Source: a virus. Taken from it: DNA of 64,000 nt. Below are positions 6,884 to 12,863 of the stretch, in pieces. The DNA is taken from positions 1 through 64,000 of IMG/VR virus record IMGVR_UViG_3300044638_004201; one strand, given 5' to 3'. The notes below the pieces were generated by a model. It was not told the origin of the DNA. It worked only from the letters and a program-made list of their open reading frames with translations, and ran no database searches. Positions within the stretch are counted from its first letter, which is position 1. Each line of letters starts with the position of its first letter. A program made the position numbers and the translations under genes.

Positions 6884-7815
6884 TGGCAGATGACATCAAC
6901 ATATTTGAATCAGACGAAAAAGAAGACGAGACGGCTTCCCTTCCTGACATTAACACGGCTTACGACCTACGGCCTGATTTGTCCGAATTGGGCATTATGG
7001 AACATGAACGCGGCGTCTGTGAGGATACCTCCGAGAACCGCACAACTCTAAGACGGGCTGGCCTGAAATGGGATACGGTCTATGACGGCATGGGTCGCCC
7101 AATGGGTCTCATCATTGCCCGCTCCGAAGAAGCGCTCCGCGAGCGCCGAATACTTTCGCTAACCGAAAAGCGTCCGCTGCTGTCGGACCCAACTAACAAC
7201 AACTCAGATTTCTTAACGGGCCTGGATCTAATCTTGGAAGATGCCGCCATCAAACTCTCACCCCCTTGGGTCGTAGCGGCAAGTCGCAAATATGTAGAGC
7301 AACAACGCAAAGGCGGCTCGGACAATCCGAACCGTAAGCCACTGGCTCTACCACACCGTTGTCGGATGATAAAGACGGACGGCATCAGATGTATGTTATG
7401 GTCCAGCGGAAGGCCAGCCGATGACGGCCTCTGCCGTTTACACCTAGGTGGACTGCGTCGGCCAGGTCAAGATGTGGAACGGGCTCGCGCCAAGATTGTC
7501 CAGTCAGCGGCTTACGCTGTGGACGTTGTAGAAGAACTAATGGAGACGGCTCAGTCAGAACCCGTCCGACTCAAAGCGGCTACTGAAATCCTTGACCGTG
7601 CTGGAGTTCGAGGCGGCGTGGAGATAGATGTCGGCGTGGACGTAAGCCTGCGCTCACCCGCAGACATTATTGCTGAACGGTTACAACGGCTTGCCTCTAG
7701 CGCTGTGTATGCAGCGGCGAGTCTGCCAGATGTGAAAGTTATTGATGCTGAACCAGTGCTTGAAGAATCAACTAAACCAACGGATGACGAGGGACCTCAA
7801 GATGACGGCAAGTGA
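6883..7815 (+). CDS. Putative terminase small subunit
   Basis: 310 residues. The C-terminal half has the pattern of actinophage small terminases: repeated helices AAYAVDVVEELMETAQSEPV, RLKAATEILDRAGVRGGVEI and then a SPADIIAERLQRL segment. The central part has two cysteine pairs (HRCRMIKTDGIRC and LCRLHLGG, about residues 162-192) that could bind zinc. Small terminases recognise packaging sites and activate the large subunit. No large terminase gene is nearby and the portal lies 25 kb away. The gene is richer in G and C than its neighbours, with frequent CGG and GGC codons. A generic DNA-binding protein remains possible. Confidence 0.6.
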   Translation: MADDINIFESDEKEDETASLPDINTAYDLRPDLSELGIMEHERGVCEDTSENRTTLRRAGLKWDTVYDGMGRPMGLIIARSEEALRERRILSLTEKRPLLSDPTNNNSDFLTGLDLILEDAAIKLSPPWVVAASRKYVEQQRKGGSDNPNRKPLALPHRCRMIKTDGIRCMLWSSGRPADDGLCRLHLGGLRRPGQDVERARAKIVQSAAYAVDVVEELMETAQSEPVRLKAATEILDRAGVRGGVEIDVGVDVSLRSPADIIAERLQRLASSAVYAAASLPDVKVIDAEPVLEESTKPTDDEGPQDDGK

Positions 7816-7978
7816 AAACAACTTGGAGATGTTAGTGGAGCGGCTAGCGGCCAGACTCCAGGAGGACATCGAACTAAGTAAAACCCGCGAGGAACATATC
7901 CGAGTAACGGCCCGCGCTAATGAAGCCGCTGAATTGTTGACGGTTGTAAGAACGGCGAGCGCTAACACAGTTCTTTAA
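7802..7978 (+). CDS. Small coiled-coil-like protein, 58 residues
   Basis: ATG at 7802 overlaps the end of the terminase-like gene by 14 bases, with GAGGGA upstream. The chain is strongly helical and charged (LEMLVERLAARLQEDIELSKTREEH) and lacks cysteines. Coupling suggests a partner of the upstream protein. Family not recognised. Confidence 0.6.
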   Translation: MTASENNLEMLVERLAARLQEDIELSKTREEHIRVTARANEAAELLTVVRTASANTVL

Positions 7979-8005
7979 CTAGACTGTCCTAACGGATAGT
8001 CTAGT
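7978..8005. terminator. Perfect hairpin after the small terminase operon
   Basis: ACTAGACTGTCC and GGATAGTCTAGT pair over 12 base pairs (one G-U) around TAAC, starting at the last base of the stop codon. No T-run follows, so termination is uncertain; it may stabilise the 3' end. Confidence 0.45.
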
Positions 8006-8076
8006 AAAAGAACTTACATTTGTCAAATCCAAAAAGCGGCCTGGGGAAAGCCCGCGCCTATATATGCCTAACGGAT

Positions 8077-8191
8077 AGCAAAAAGTAAAAGCGGCGTGCG
8101 CCAATAAGCGGCGAGCGCAAAGCGCTGGATATATAACGGGTGCTGCCTGGATCGCAGATCCGACTAACGGGTACCAGAGTTGTCTGTAGTT
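8077..8191. repeat. Module: motif A (8077-8091) plus inverted motif B (8178-8191)
   Basis: AGCAAAAAGTAAAAG followed by AGTTGTCTGTAGTT. Spacing is wider (about 100 bases) than in other modules. CAGATCCG lies between them at 8154-8161. Confidence 0.6.
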
Positions 8192-8286
8192 GCACCAGGA
8201 AGACCGTTGATAACCGTCACGGTATGTTAGGGTTCGTACAAGGTTAGTTCTAAGACTGTACGTATAACGGATGGACTCAGTCGGAG

Positions 8287-8340
8287 TTTGAACGTTTGAA
8301 CGTAGCCCCTAAAAGTTCAGAACGTTTGAACGTTTGAACG
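8287..8340. repeat. TTTGAACG iterons, two tandem pairs
   Basis: TTTGAACG at 8287-8294 and 8295-8302, then a partial AACG at 8321-8324 followed by 8325-8332 and 8333-8340. Head-to-tail 8-base repeats with an internal AACGTT palindrome at the junctions resemble iterons bound by initiator or partition proteins. Confidence 0.6.
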
Positions 8341-8446
8341 GCTGCCTGGTGATCGAATTTAACAACCAACAACTTCTCCACTTTAACGTCCGCCGCCTCC
8401 TCCAGAACCAGAACCACCGCCTCCGCCGCCTGGTTGCATCTTTCAT

Positions 8447-8539
8447 AAGTTGTTTATAGTTTGACAGCGGCCAGGGCCCATGAGCAAAAAGTAAAAACGG
8501 TGACGGATCTGCTGTGGACTTCTAGAGTTGTTTGTAGTT
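8447..8539. repeat. Module: inverted B (8447-8462), A (8483-8497), inverted B (8526-8539)
   Basis: AAGTTGTTTATAGTTT, AGCAAAAAGTAAAAA and AGTTGTTTGTAGTT with start-to-start distances of 36 and 43 bases; CGGATCTG sits between A and the second B. Confidence 0.7.
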
Positions 8540-8700
8540 TGGACCAGGCGGCCCGCTGCCAGACACCTCCAGACACTTGAGCGTGTCGGCTTGACAACGG
8601 AGGGGTTTCGATACTAAACTCGCTTTGCGGCTTTAGCCGCAAAGTCAAACACGAACAACTCAACAACTTTTCGAAGCGGCCCGCGCTTAGCGGCGAGCCC

Positions 8701-8729
8701 TTGACACATTGATAACGGGTGTGTAATCT
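8701..8729 (+). promoter_or_regulatory. Promoter TTGACA-N17-TAATCT
   Basis: TTGACA 8701-8706 and TAATCT 8724-8729 with 17-base spacing. The expected transcription start (about 8736) coincides with the ATG at 8737, so the message would be leaderless. Confidence 0.7.
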
Positions 8730-8736
8730 GTAGATT

Positions 8737-8916
8737 ATGTTAATAGAACTTTTTATAGCGGCCCGCCTAAACAGTGCTGCGAAATCCCTTAAGCAGAGTG
8801 AACCGCTGTCCTTTTCTGAGCAGACGCTTGCAAACATCCTTGACGACTGGTATTTGAAATTAGTTGACCGTGGTGAAGAACGGCGTGCCCTAAAAGCAGA
8901 ACTTGACAAGGAATAA
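8737..8916 (+). CDS. 59-residue protein, apparently leaderless
   Basis: ATG lies 8 bases after the -10 box of a strong promoter and has no Shine-Dalgarno, as in leaderless genes common in actinobacteria. The product is helical and ends ERRALKAELDKE. The last codons share an identical 16-base string (AACGGCGTGCCCTAAA, 8879-8894) with the leaderless gene at 10408, in the same frame. The -35 box of the next promoter lies inside its final codons. Family not recognised. Confidence 0.55.
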   Translation: MLIELFIAARLNSAAKSLKQSEPLSFSEQTLANILDDWYLKLVDRGEERRALKAELDKE

Positions 8917-8931
8917 CAGTAGGGGTAGCGT
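8903..8931 (+). promoter_or_regulatory. Promoter TTGACA-N17-TAGCGT
   Basis: TTGACA at 8903-8908 overlaps the last codons of the preceding gene; TAGCGT at 8926-8931. Serves the secreted protein at 8982. Confidence 0.5.
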
Positions 8932-8981
8932 TGTTGTAAGGACCGTAGTAACGGATGAGACCTATAGAGAAAAGAGACGAA

Positions 8982-9167
8982 ATGAAAAAAGTATTAGCGG
9001 TGCTGTTGATTTCAGCAGTATCAACATTGGTGGTTCCAGCAAGTGCTCAAGCAAGTGACCCAACCCCACCCGCTGAGTGGAAGATGCCAGCAACCAGCAA
9101 GTACATGAAGTACAAGGGAATGGATTGTTGGAAGTGGTGGCGAATCACCAAGTGTCTTCCAAAGTAA
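8982..9167 (+). CDS. Small secreted protein with signal peptide
   Basis: Start chosen at ATG 8982 (AAGAGACG upstream) rather than nine codons earlier, because it begins a classical signal peptide: MKKVLAVLLISAVSTLVVPASAQA, cleavage likely after SAQA. The mature part is about 37 residues, aromatic and basic, with two cysteines (DCWKWWRITKC) that could form a disulfide. It would act outside the host membrane. Role unknown; a wall-active or superinfection-exclusion peptide is possible but unsupported. Confidence 0.65.
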   Translation: MKKVLAVLLISAVSTLVVPASAQASDPTPPAEWKMPATSKYMKYKGMDCWKWWRITKCLPK

Positions 9168-9170
9168 AAC

Positions 9171-9199
9171 TTGACAATCTAGATTTACTATGTTTTAAT
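9171..9199 (+). promoter_or_regulatory. Promoter TTGACA-N17-TTTAAT
   Basis: TTGACA 9171-9176 and TTTAAT 9194-9199. Predicted start near 9206 places the base of the following hairpin at the very 5' end of the transcript. Confidence 0.6.
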
Positions 9200-9206
9200 T
9201 AGTTTT

Positions 9207-9283
9207 GTTCGGAAGGCAGAAACCTGATGCGGGATGATGTAGAGGGGTGCGGACCTAGGCCAAAAACCCAGTTCCTTCCGAAC
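9207..9283 (+). ncRNA. Structured leader RNA, copy 1
   Basis: GTTCGGAAGG (9207-9216) and CCTTCCGAAC (9274-9283) form a perfect 10-base-pair closing stem around a 57-base loop. The loop carries CCTGA, GC, AGGGG and GCGGA words in the same order as the second copy at 22025-22101. The stem begins at the predicted transcription start, and CCTAAAAG plus a Shine-Dalgarno follow. It could be a ligand-sensing or protein-binding leader. No known riboswitch class was recognised. Confidence 0.55.
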
Positions 9284-9306
9284 ACCTAAAAGACAAAGGA
9301 GACAGG

Positions 9307-9483
9307 ATGTCTACAAAAGTAAAGATGGCAGTTATTCCCCAATGCGACATCTGCCAAAACGAAATCGCAAAGTATGACGCAATGACAACACGAGGACCTT
9401 GGGCTTACCAATGCGAAGGTTGCTTCGCTGACTATGGCGTAGGGCTTGGACTTGGCAAGGGTCAAGAATTGGTGGTGGCGTAA
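9307..9483 (+). CDS. 58-residue zinc-ribbon-like protein
   Basis: ATG with AAAGGAGACAGG upstream. CxxC pairs CDIC (near residue 13) and CEGC (near residue 36), 23 residues apart, form a typical small zinc knuckle pair. The TAA overlaps the next gene's ATG (TAATG). It is the first gene of a unit controlled by the structured leader at 9207. Confidence 0.7.
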   Translation: MSTKVKMAVIPQCDICQNEIAKYDAMTTRGPWAYQCEGCFADYGVGLGLGKGQELVVA

Positions 9484-9740
9484 TGAAGGCACGAGAGTTA
9501 GTAGACCAACTACAGAAGTATGACCCTGATGAAGAAGTCATTGCTTTAGTTTGGTTCAAAGATACATTTGATTTTGATAACAATGACGACCTCACCCTTA
9601 CTGATGAGGCATGGCTTAAAGTCGTGAAAGAGATGGAAGAGTCTGGCGGGATTGATTCAGGCGAGCAACAAATCTCTGAGCACATTTCAGAATCAGTAGT
9701 TGAACATTCAACCATAAACATAAAAGCAGAGGAGAAATAA
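9483..9740 (+). CDS. Hypothetical protein, paralogue of the 17183 gene
   Basis: 85 residues, coupled to the upstream gene by TAATG. The N-terminus (MKARELVDQLQKYDPDEEVIAL) matches that of the 17183 product (MKVKNLIEQLQAYTPDTELIVA), and both contain LTDEAWLKVV or LTDDQWLDVV. This is a small phage family of unknown role. The C-terminal tail is acidic and divergent. Confidence 0.7.
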   Translation: MKARELVDQLQKYDPDEEVIALVWFKDTFDFDNNDDLTLTDEAWLKVVKEMEESGGIDSGEQQISEHISESVVEHSTINIKAEEK

Positions 9741-9741
9741 G

Positions 9742-10131
9742 ATGGGTCAATATCACATCCTTGTCAATGTAGACAAGAAAGAAACTGTTGTGCCTCACGG
9801 GCTCGGCTTGGGTCTAAAGCAATACGAACACATTGGCGAGTTCAACGGCACGCTCGCAGATGCCATGTACATTTTAATGATGACCAGTCCAGCCAGAGGC
9901 GGTGGAGACTTCCCATCTACAAACATCTCTAGCCGTTGGGCTGGCGACAGAGTTCTAGTTCTTGGAGACTACACGGAAGATTCCGATGTGCCGTCTATCC
10001 CTAATGTCGGCTCGCTCTATGCGGAGTCTGAGTCCTACACGGACATAACGGATTTGGTTGCCGAAGCCTTTGAGCAAGTGTTCCGATTAAAGTTTTCAGG
10101 CGAGGGTTGGAAGAAACGGGTTTCTGTGTAA
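9742..10131 (+). CDS. Hypothetical protein of the MGQYH type
   Basis: 129 residues starting MGQYHILVNVDKKETVVPHGLGLGLKQYEHIG, a pattern I associate with conserved phage and actinobacterial proteins of unknown function. A glycine-rich centre and a RVLVLGDY strand follow. No catalytic motif is evident. AGGAG upstream; same operon as 9307 and 9483. A strong hairpin closes the operon. Confidence 0.65.
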   Translation: MGQYHILVNVDKKETVVPHGLGLGLKQYEHIGEFNGTLADAMYILMMTSPARGGGDFPSTNISSRWAGDRVLVLGDYTEDSDVPSIPNVGSLYAESESYTDITDLVAEAFEQVFRLKFSGEGWKKRVSV

Positions 10132-10139
10132 TACTCTCT

Positions 10140-10200
10140 ATACAAACGGCGAGCGCTTTAAGTTCCGTGCAGTGATACGGGCAAGCGCTCGCTTTTGTAT
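10140..10200 (+). terminator. Hairpin with T-rich 3' side
   Basis: ATACAA (10140-10145) with TTGTAT (10195-10200) and GCGAGCGCT (10149-10157) with AGCGCTCGC (10184-10192) form a long stem closing the 9307-10131 operon; TTTTGTATTT follows the GC part. Confidence 0.65.
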
Positions 10201-10248
10201 TTAACGGCAAGCCCACATCGTGAAACAGAACCCGCTGTCAATCTAAAT

Positions 10249-10336
10249 AAGTTGTTCCGATGTGCACCAGAAGATCCGTGCATTTTTACTTTTTGCTCAG
10301 ATCCGGCGTTCGGGCTTGCTGCACTACAAACAACTT
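10249..10336. repeat. Module: inverted B, inverted A (10283-10297), B (10323-10336)
   Basis: AAGTTGTTCC at 10249, TTTTTACTTTTTGCT at 10283 and ACTACAAACAACTT at 10323. AGATCCG lies on each side of A (10271-10279 and 10298-10305). Motif A is inverted relative to the surrounding genes here. Confidence 0.7.
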
Positions 10337-10372
10337 CTTGATGTCCGCCCGATAAGTTGCTACTTCCTACGC

Positions 10373-10401
10373 TTGACAAAAAGAACGGCGTGCTCTATGA
10401 T
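10373..10401 (+). promoter_or_regulatory. Promoter TTGACA-N17-TATGAT
   Basis: Near-consensus boxes at 10373-10378 and 10396-10401. The expected start is at or next to the ATG at 10408, implying a leaderless message. Confidence 0.75.
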
Positions 10402-10407
10402 ACGGGT

Positions 10408-10557
10408 ATGAAAAAGAGAAACCCACTTGACGGCTTGCTTCGCTTGCGAGGTCGCTTCGTGCTGAACCAAAAAGCACAGGTGTTTGCGGATAAGCGGTCT
10501 AAGAGAAACAAAAGTCGTGCCGAACAAAAACGGCGTGCCCTAAACGAACAGGAGTAA
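10408..10557 (+). CDS. Small very basic protein, apparently leaderless
   Basis: 49 residues, rich in Lys and Arg (RGRFVLNQKAQVFADKRSKRNKSRAEQKRRALNEQE), likely to bind nucleic acid. The ATG is 7 bases after the -10 box and no Shine-Dalgarno is present. An upstream TTG start would lie inside the promoter and is rejected. Shares the in-frame 16-base string AACGGCGTGCCCTAAA (10529-10544) with the 8737 gene. Confidence 0.6.
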   Translation: MKKRNPLDGLLRLRGRFVLNQKAQVFADKRSKRNKSRAEQKRRALNEQE

Positions 10558-10564
10558 AAAGTAA

Positions 10565-10810
10565 ATGACGAAAGACACAACGGAACAACGCTGGAATCAG
10601 GGATACTACTCAGCACTCAACGGGGCGAAGATTATCAACTTCGTAGGAACAGATGAGGACGAGTTTGGTGGAACTGGCTTTCCTAAGTTCTTGGCACAAC
10701 TTTCTAATGGCGAAATTGTAGAACTTGTTTTATCCCAAGACCCTGAAGGTAATGGTGGTGGATTTATGTTTGGACTTCCTGATTTTACTTTACCTGAGTT
10801 TCGCAAATAA
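10565..10810 (+). CDS. Hypothetical protein, 81 residues
   Basis: ATG preceded by AGGAGTAAAAAGTAA, a degenerate motif A placed between ribosome site and start. Glycine-rich C-terminal half (EGNGGGFMFGLPDF). No known domain; no membrane segment. Confidence 0.65.
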   Translation: MTKDTTEQRWNQGYYSALNGAKIINFVGTDEDEFGGTGFPKFLAQLSNGEIVELVLSQDPEGNGGGFMFGLPDFTLPEFRK

Positions 10811-10812
10811 AC

Positions 10813-10840
10813 TTGACAAAGGAATAAAAAAGAGTAGTAT
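10813..10840 (+). promoter_or_regulatory. Promoter TTGACA-N16-TAGTAT
   Basis: Boxes 10813-10818 and 10835-10840, just after the previous stop codon; drives the 10869 gene. Confidence 0.65.
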
Positions 10841-10868
10841 GTAGTTGTCTTCATAGAAAGGGGAACAA

Positions 10869-11543
10869 ATGCCAAACTGGGTATTTAATCATCTGACCAT
10901 AGAAGGTTCAGAGGAAGACATAGCAAAAGTAAAGGCTCAACTCAATAAACCATTTACAAAACAATTCAGCGAGGAAAAAGACCCAGCAGTTTATTCCAAT
11001 CCTGTAATTGCGTTTTGGAACATTGTTGCGCCACCTGAGGACAAACTAGAAGAATACTTTGGTGTTCATGGATACGCTGATGGTGGAAAGCAAGGCGATA
11101 CTGAATACAACTGGTATAACTTCAATAACACTAAGTGGGGAACTAAGTGGGACATTGGCGTTGTTGATGGAGAAGGTTATTCAGAAACTTCTTTAGAAGA
11201 TGATGAACCAACTCATTTACGCTATCGCTTTGATACTGCGTGGTCTCCACCAACTCCAGCAATTCAAGAACTATCAAGTCAATACCCTGAACTGACAATA
11301 ACTCTTTCTTACGAAGAAGAGGGAGAGTGGGGTGGCGAGATTGAGTATCTTGCTGGCGAAGAAGTGAGTGTTGATGAATACGACTCTCCAGACTCTCATA
11401 AAGATTATGTGGATAGAGATAGAGAAGATAGTTGTGTCTGCTCTCGTGAAGAAGATAAAAGCGAGTGGTATGACGATTGCCCCGGTGCTAAAGGAAAAAC
11501 AATAACTCTAAAAGCAGTAAAAGAAATGGAGATAGTCAAATGA
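10869..11543 (+). CDS. Api92-like protein (ferredoxin-like fold)
   Basis: 224 residues starting MPNWVFNHLTIEGSEEDIAKVKAQL, the characteristic opening of Api92-like phage proteins, where MPNW is nearly invariant and an alpha/beta ferredoxin-like fold follows. The centre is rich in Trp and Asn (WYNFNNTKWGTKWD), also typical. The C-terminal third is acidic with CVCSREED. Function in phages is not established. Strong AAAGGGGAAC ribosome site; stop overlaps the next ATG. Confidence 0.75.
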   Translation: MPNWVFNHLTIEGSEEDIAKVKAQLNKPFTKQFSEEKDPAVYSNPVIAFWNIVAPPEDKLEEYFGVHGYADGGKQGDTEYNWYNFNNTKWGTKWDIGVVDGEGYSETSLEDDEPTHLRYRFDTAWSPPTPAIQELSSQYPELTITLSYEEEGEWGGEIEYLAGEEVSVDEYDSPDSHKDYVDRDREDSCVCSREEDKSEWYDDCPGAKGKTITLKAVKEMEIVK

Positions 11544-11680
11544 GTAATGATGTGGCTTGGCAATCAACTCTCACAGAAGAAATGATTGCCCACCTGAGCG
11601 AACAAGAAATAAGTTTGCTTATCAACTCCCTCAATGAGTCAGTAGAAGAAATCTGCAACATCTACGAAGTCAAGGGATAA
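11540..11680 (+). CDS. 46-residue acidic helical protein
   Basis: ATG overlaps the TGA of the Api92-like gene (ATGA). The product is a single amphipathic helical stretch (LTEEMIAHLSEQEISLLINSL) with an acidic tail. Coupling and lack of overlap with other frames support expression. Function unknown. Confidence 0.55.
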   Translation: MSNDVAWQSTLTEEMIAHLSEQEISLLINSLNESVEEICNIYEVKG

Positions 11681-11690
11681 AAAGTAAAAA
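11676..11690 (+). repeat. Motif A variant at start codon
   Basis: GATAAAAAGTAAAAA ending on the first base of the ATG at 11690. Confidence 0.65.
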
Positions 11691-11890
11691 TGGGAAAACT
11701 TATTTCAATAGAACCAACCACAGACAACTCAACTACCTACTTTGCTCTGGACGGAAATTATGGCGAAGCGCAAGGCATGGTTGTCATTGACACGACCAAA
11801 TGGTCTGAGGACGATTGGACTCAGATTGACGAAGCAGGAGACTCAGACAGGGCGCAGGTTGCTCTTGATTTGACAAACAAATACGCTTAG
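11690..11890 (+). CDS. Hypothetical protein, 66 residues
   Basis: ATG directly downstream of a motif A copy, with weak AAGGGA before it. Acidic, mixed strands and helices (GMVVIDTTKWSEDDWTQIDEAGDSDRAQV). The -35 box of the next promoter lies in its last codons. Family not recognised. Confidence 0.6.
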   Translation: MGKLISIEPTTDNSTTYFALDGNYGEAQGMVVIDTTKWSEDDWTQIDEAGDSDRAQVALDLTNKYA

Positions 11891-11898
11891 TGTATTGT
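11870..11898 (+). promoter_or_regulatory. Promoter TTGACA-N17-TATTGT
   Basis: Boxes 11870-11875 and 11893-11898, overlapping the end of the upstream coding region. Confidence 0.65.
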
Positions 11899-11930
11899 AA
11901 TTCTTACACCTACTAGAAAGGGGAAACCAA

Positions 11931-12290
11931 GTGGGAGACAGATTCGTAGTTGGATTTCAGGATAAGCCTGAAAACCCAATCCTCTATCTTTACTCACATT
12001 GGGGTGGCGAAGCACAAGAAAAAATCTTGGCTGAGGCACTCAACAAATCACAAGGTCGCTGGAACGATTCAGATTATGGAACTCGCATAGTCGTATCACA
12101 AATCATTGGCGATAGTTGGAAAGACAATCTAGGATTCGGTCTTTCTGTCAATAACTTCGCTATGCCTGACTACGACACAATTCAAGTCGTAGAGTGGCAC
12201 TCTCAATCAGTATCCACACGCCAAGCCTCTGCGCCTAGCGTAGAACTAGAAAACACACCCTTTGAGCATTACTGCCTAGAAAGGGTATAA
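11931..12290 (+). CDS. Hypothetical protein, 119 residues
   Basis: GTG start with AAAGGGGAAACC upstream. MGDRFVVGFQ...ILYLYSHWGGEAQEKILAEAL resembles a recurrent actinophage protein of unknown function. Globular and soluble in appearance. Confidence 0.65.
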   Translation: MGDRFVVGFQDKPENPILYLYSHWGGEAQEKILAEALNKSQGRWNDSDYGTRIVVSQIIGDSWKDNLGFGLSVNNFAMPDYDTIQVVEWHSQSVSTRQASAPSVELENTPFEHYCLERV

Positions 12291-12302
12291 GACACGCCAT
12301 AA

Positions 12303-12338
12303 GTGGGGGGCAACCCAAACTTGACAAAAGCCCCCCAC
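12303..12338. terminator. GC hairpin whose loop contains the next -35 box
   Basis: GTGGGGGGC (12303-12311) and GCCCCCCAC (12330-12338) pair perfectly over 9 base pairs. The 18-base loop contains TTGACA (12321-12326). As RNA it would close the upstream message; no T-run follows. Confidence 0.5.
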
Positions 12339-12349
12339 CTATGGAATAC
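12321..12349 (+). promoter_or_regulatory. Promoter TTGACA-N17-GAATAC
   Basis: Consensus -35 at 12321 with a weak -10 at 12344-12349 (or AATACT one base later). The spacer is the descending arm of the hairpin, so transcription and hairpin formation may interfere. Confidence 0.45.
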
Positions 12350-12390
12350 TTCGTAATAGCAAGACCAACACTAGACAAGGAGAAATACAA

Positions 12391-12846
12391 ATGTTGGACA
12401 AAGAAAAGAAGGTTCAAGGTATAGCAATCTATGCCGAGTTCCGTAAGCCCGGTGAGACTATGCAAATAGTTATCACACCTGACGCCTACACGACTTCAGG
12501 AAGTCTTATTCCTATGACTATGGTTCGTAGAATTGTAACTAAAATTACGCCAAAGAAACAATGGAAAATTACTTCTTTCAGAGATAACCTCAGCGAAATG
12601 GTTTCTAAAGGTGAATTGGTCGCAGATAGCGACAAGGAAACTTTCACAGAGACTCGTATGCGCTACGCAACTTCCTACTTTGACTTAGTAATAAATCAAG
12701 GTTGGGAACTAGAAAAAAAGCCAATCTTGCTAGAGACTTCTCGCCACGACGCAGATGATTTAGCAAAAGGCAAAACACCTAATAAATTACTTTACAGGGC
12801 GCACATCTCTAGGAAAGCACTTGGCTTCCCTGAGTTGTCAGCGTAA
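12391..12846 (+). CDS. Hypothetical protein, 151 residues
   Basis: ATG with AAGGAG upstream. Soluble alpha/beta protein (GIAIYAEFRKPGETMQIVITPDAY, then charged helices and a basic C-terminal region). It lies 17 bases before the MoxR-type ATPase and may work with it. No family recognised. Confidence 0.65.
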   Translation: MLDKEKKVQGIAIYAEFRKPGETMQIVITPDAYTTSGSLIPMTMVRRIVTKITPKKQWKITSFRDNLSEMVSKGELVADSDKETFTETRMRYATSYFDLVINQGWELEKKPILLETSRHDADDLAKGKTPNKLLYRAHISRKALGFPELSA

Positions 12847-12863
12847 GAAAAGGGGAAAATAAA

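Larger units (their letters stand above)
7979..8736. other. 758-base noncoding region, candidate replication origin or partition site
   Basis: No reading frame with a credible ribosome site was found. The stretch contains two motif A/B modules, tandem TTTGAACG repeats (8287-8340), repeated TAACGGAT or TAACGGGT words (for example 7990, 8069, 8143, 8165, 8271) and a CCGCC/ACCACC-rich tract at 8387-8432. Density of short direct repeats in an otherwise empty region is what one expects of an origin or partition locus. No replication initiator gene is visible, so this is inference. Confidence 0.45.

Noticed and set aside
8383-8439. Minus-strand 18-codon frame encoding a Gly-rich peptide (MQPGGGGGGSGSGGGGGR)
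   Set aside because: No ribosome site or promoter; more likely a CCGCC-rich repeat tract in the candidate origin region.
8454-8909. 151-codon open frame on the minus strand
   Set aside because: It runs antisense to the leaderless 8737 gene and a motif A/B module, has no ribosome site, and its composition (Ser/Arg-rich) is that of a shadow frame.
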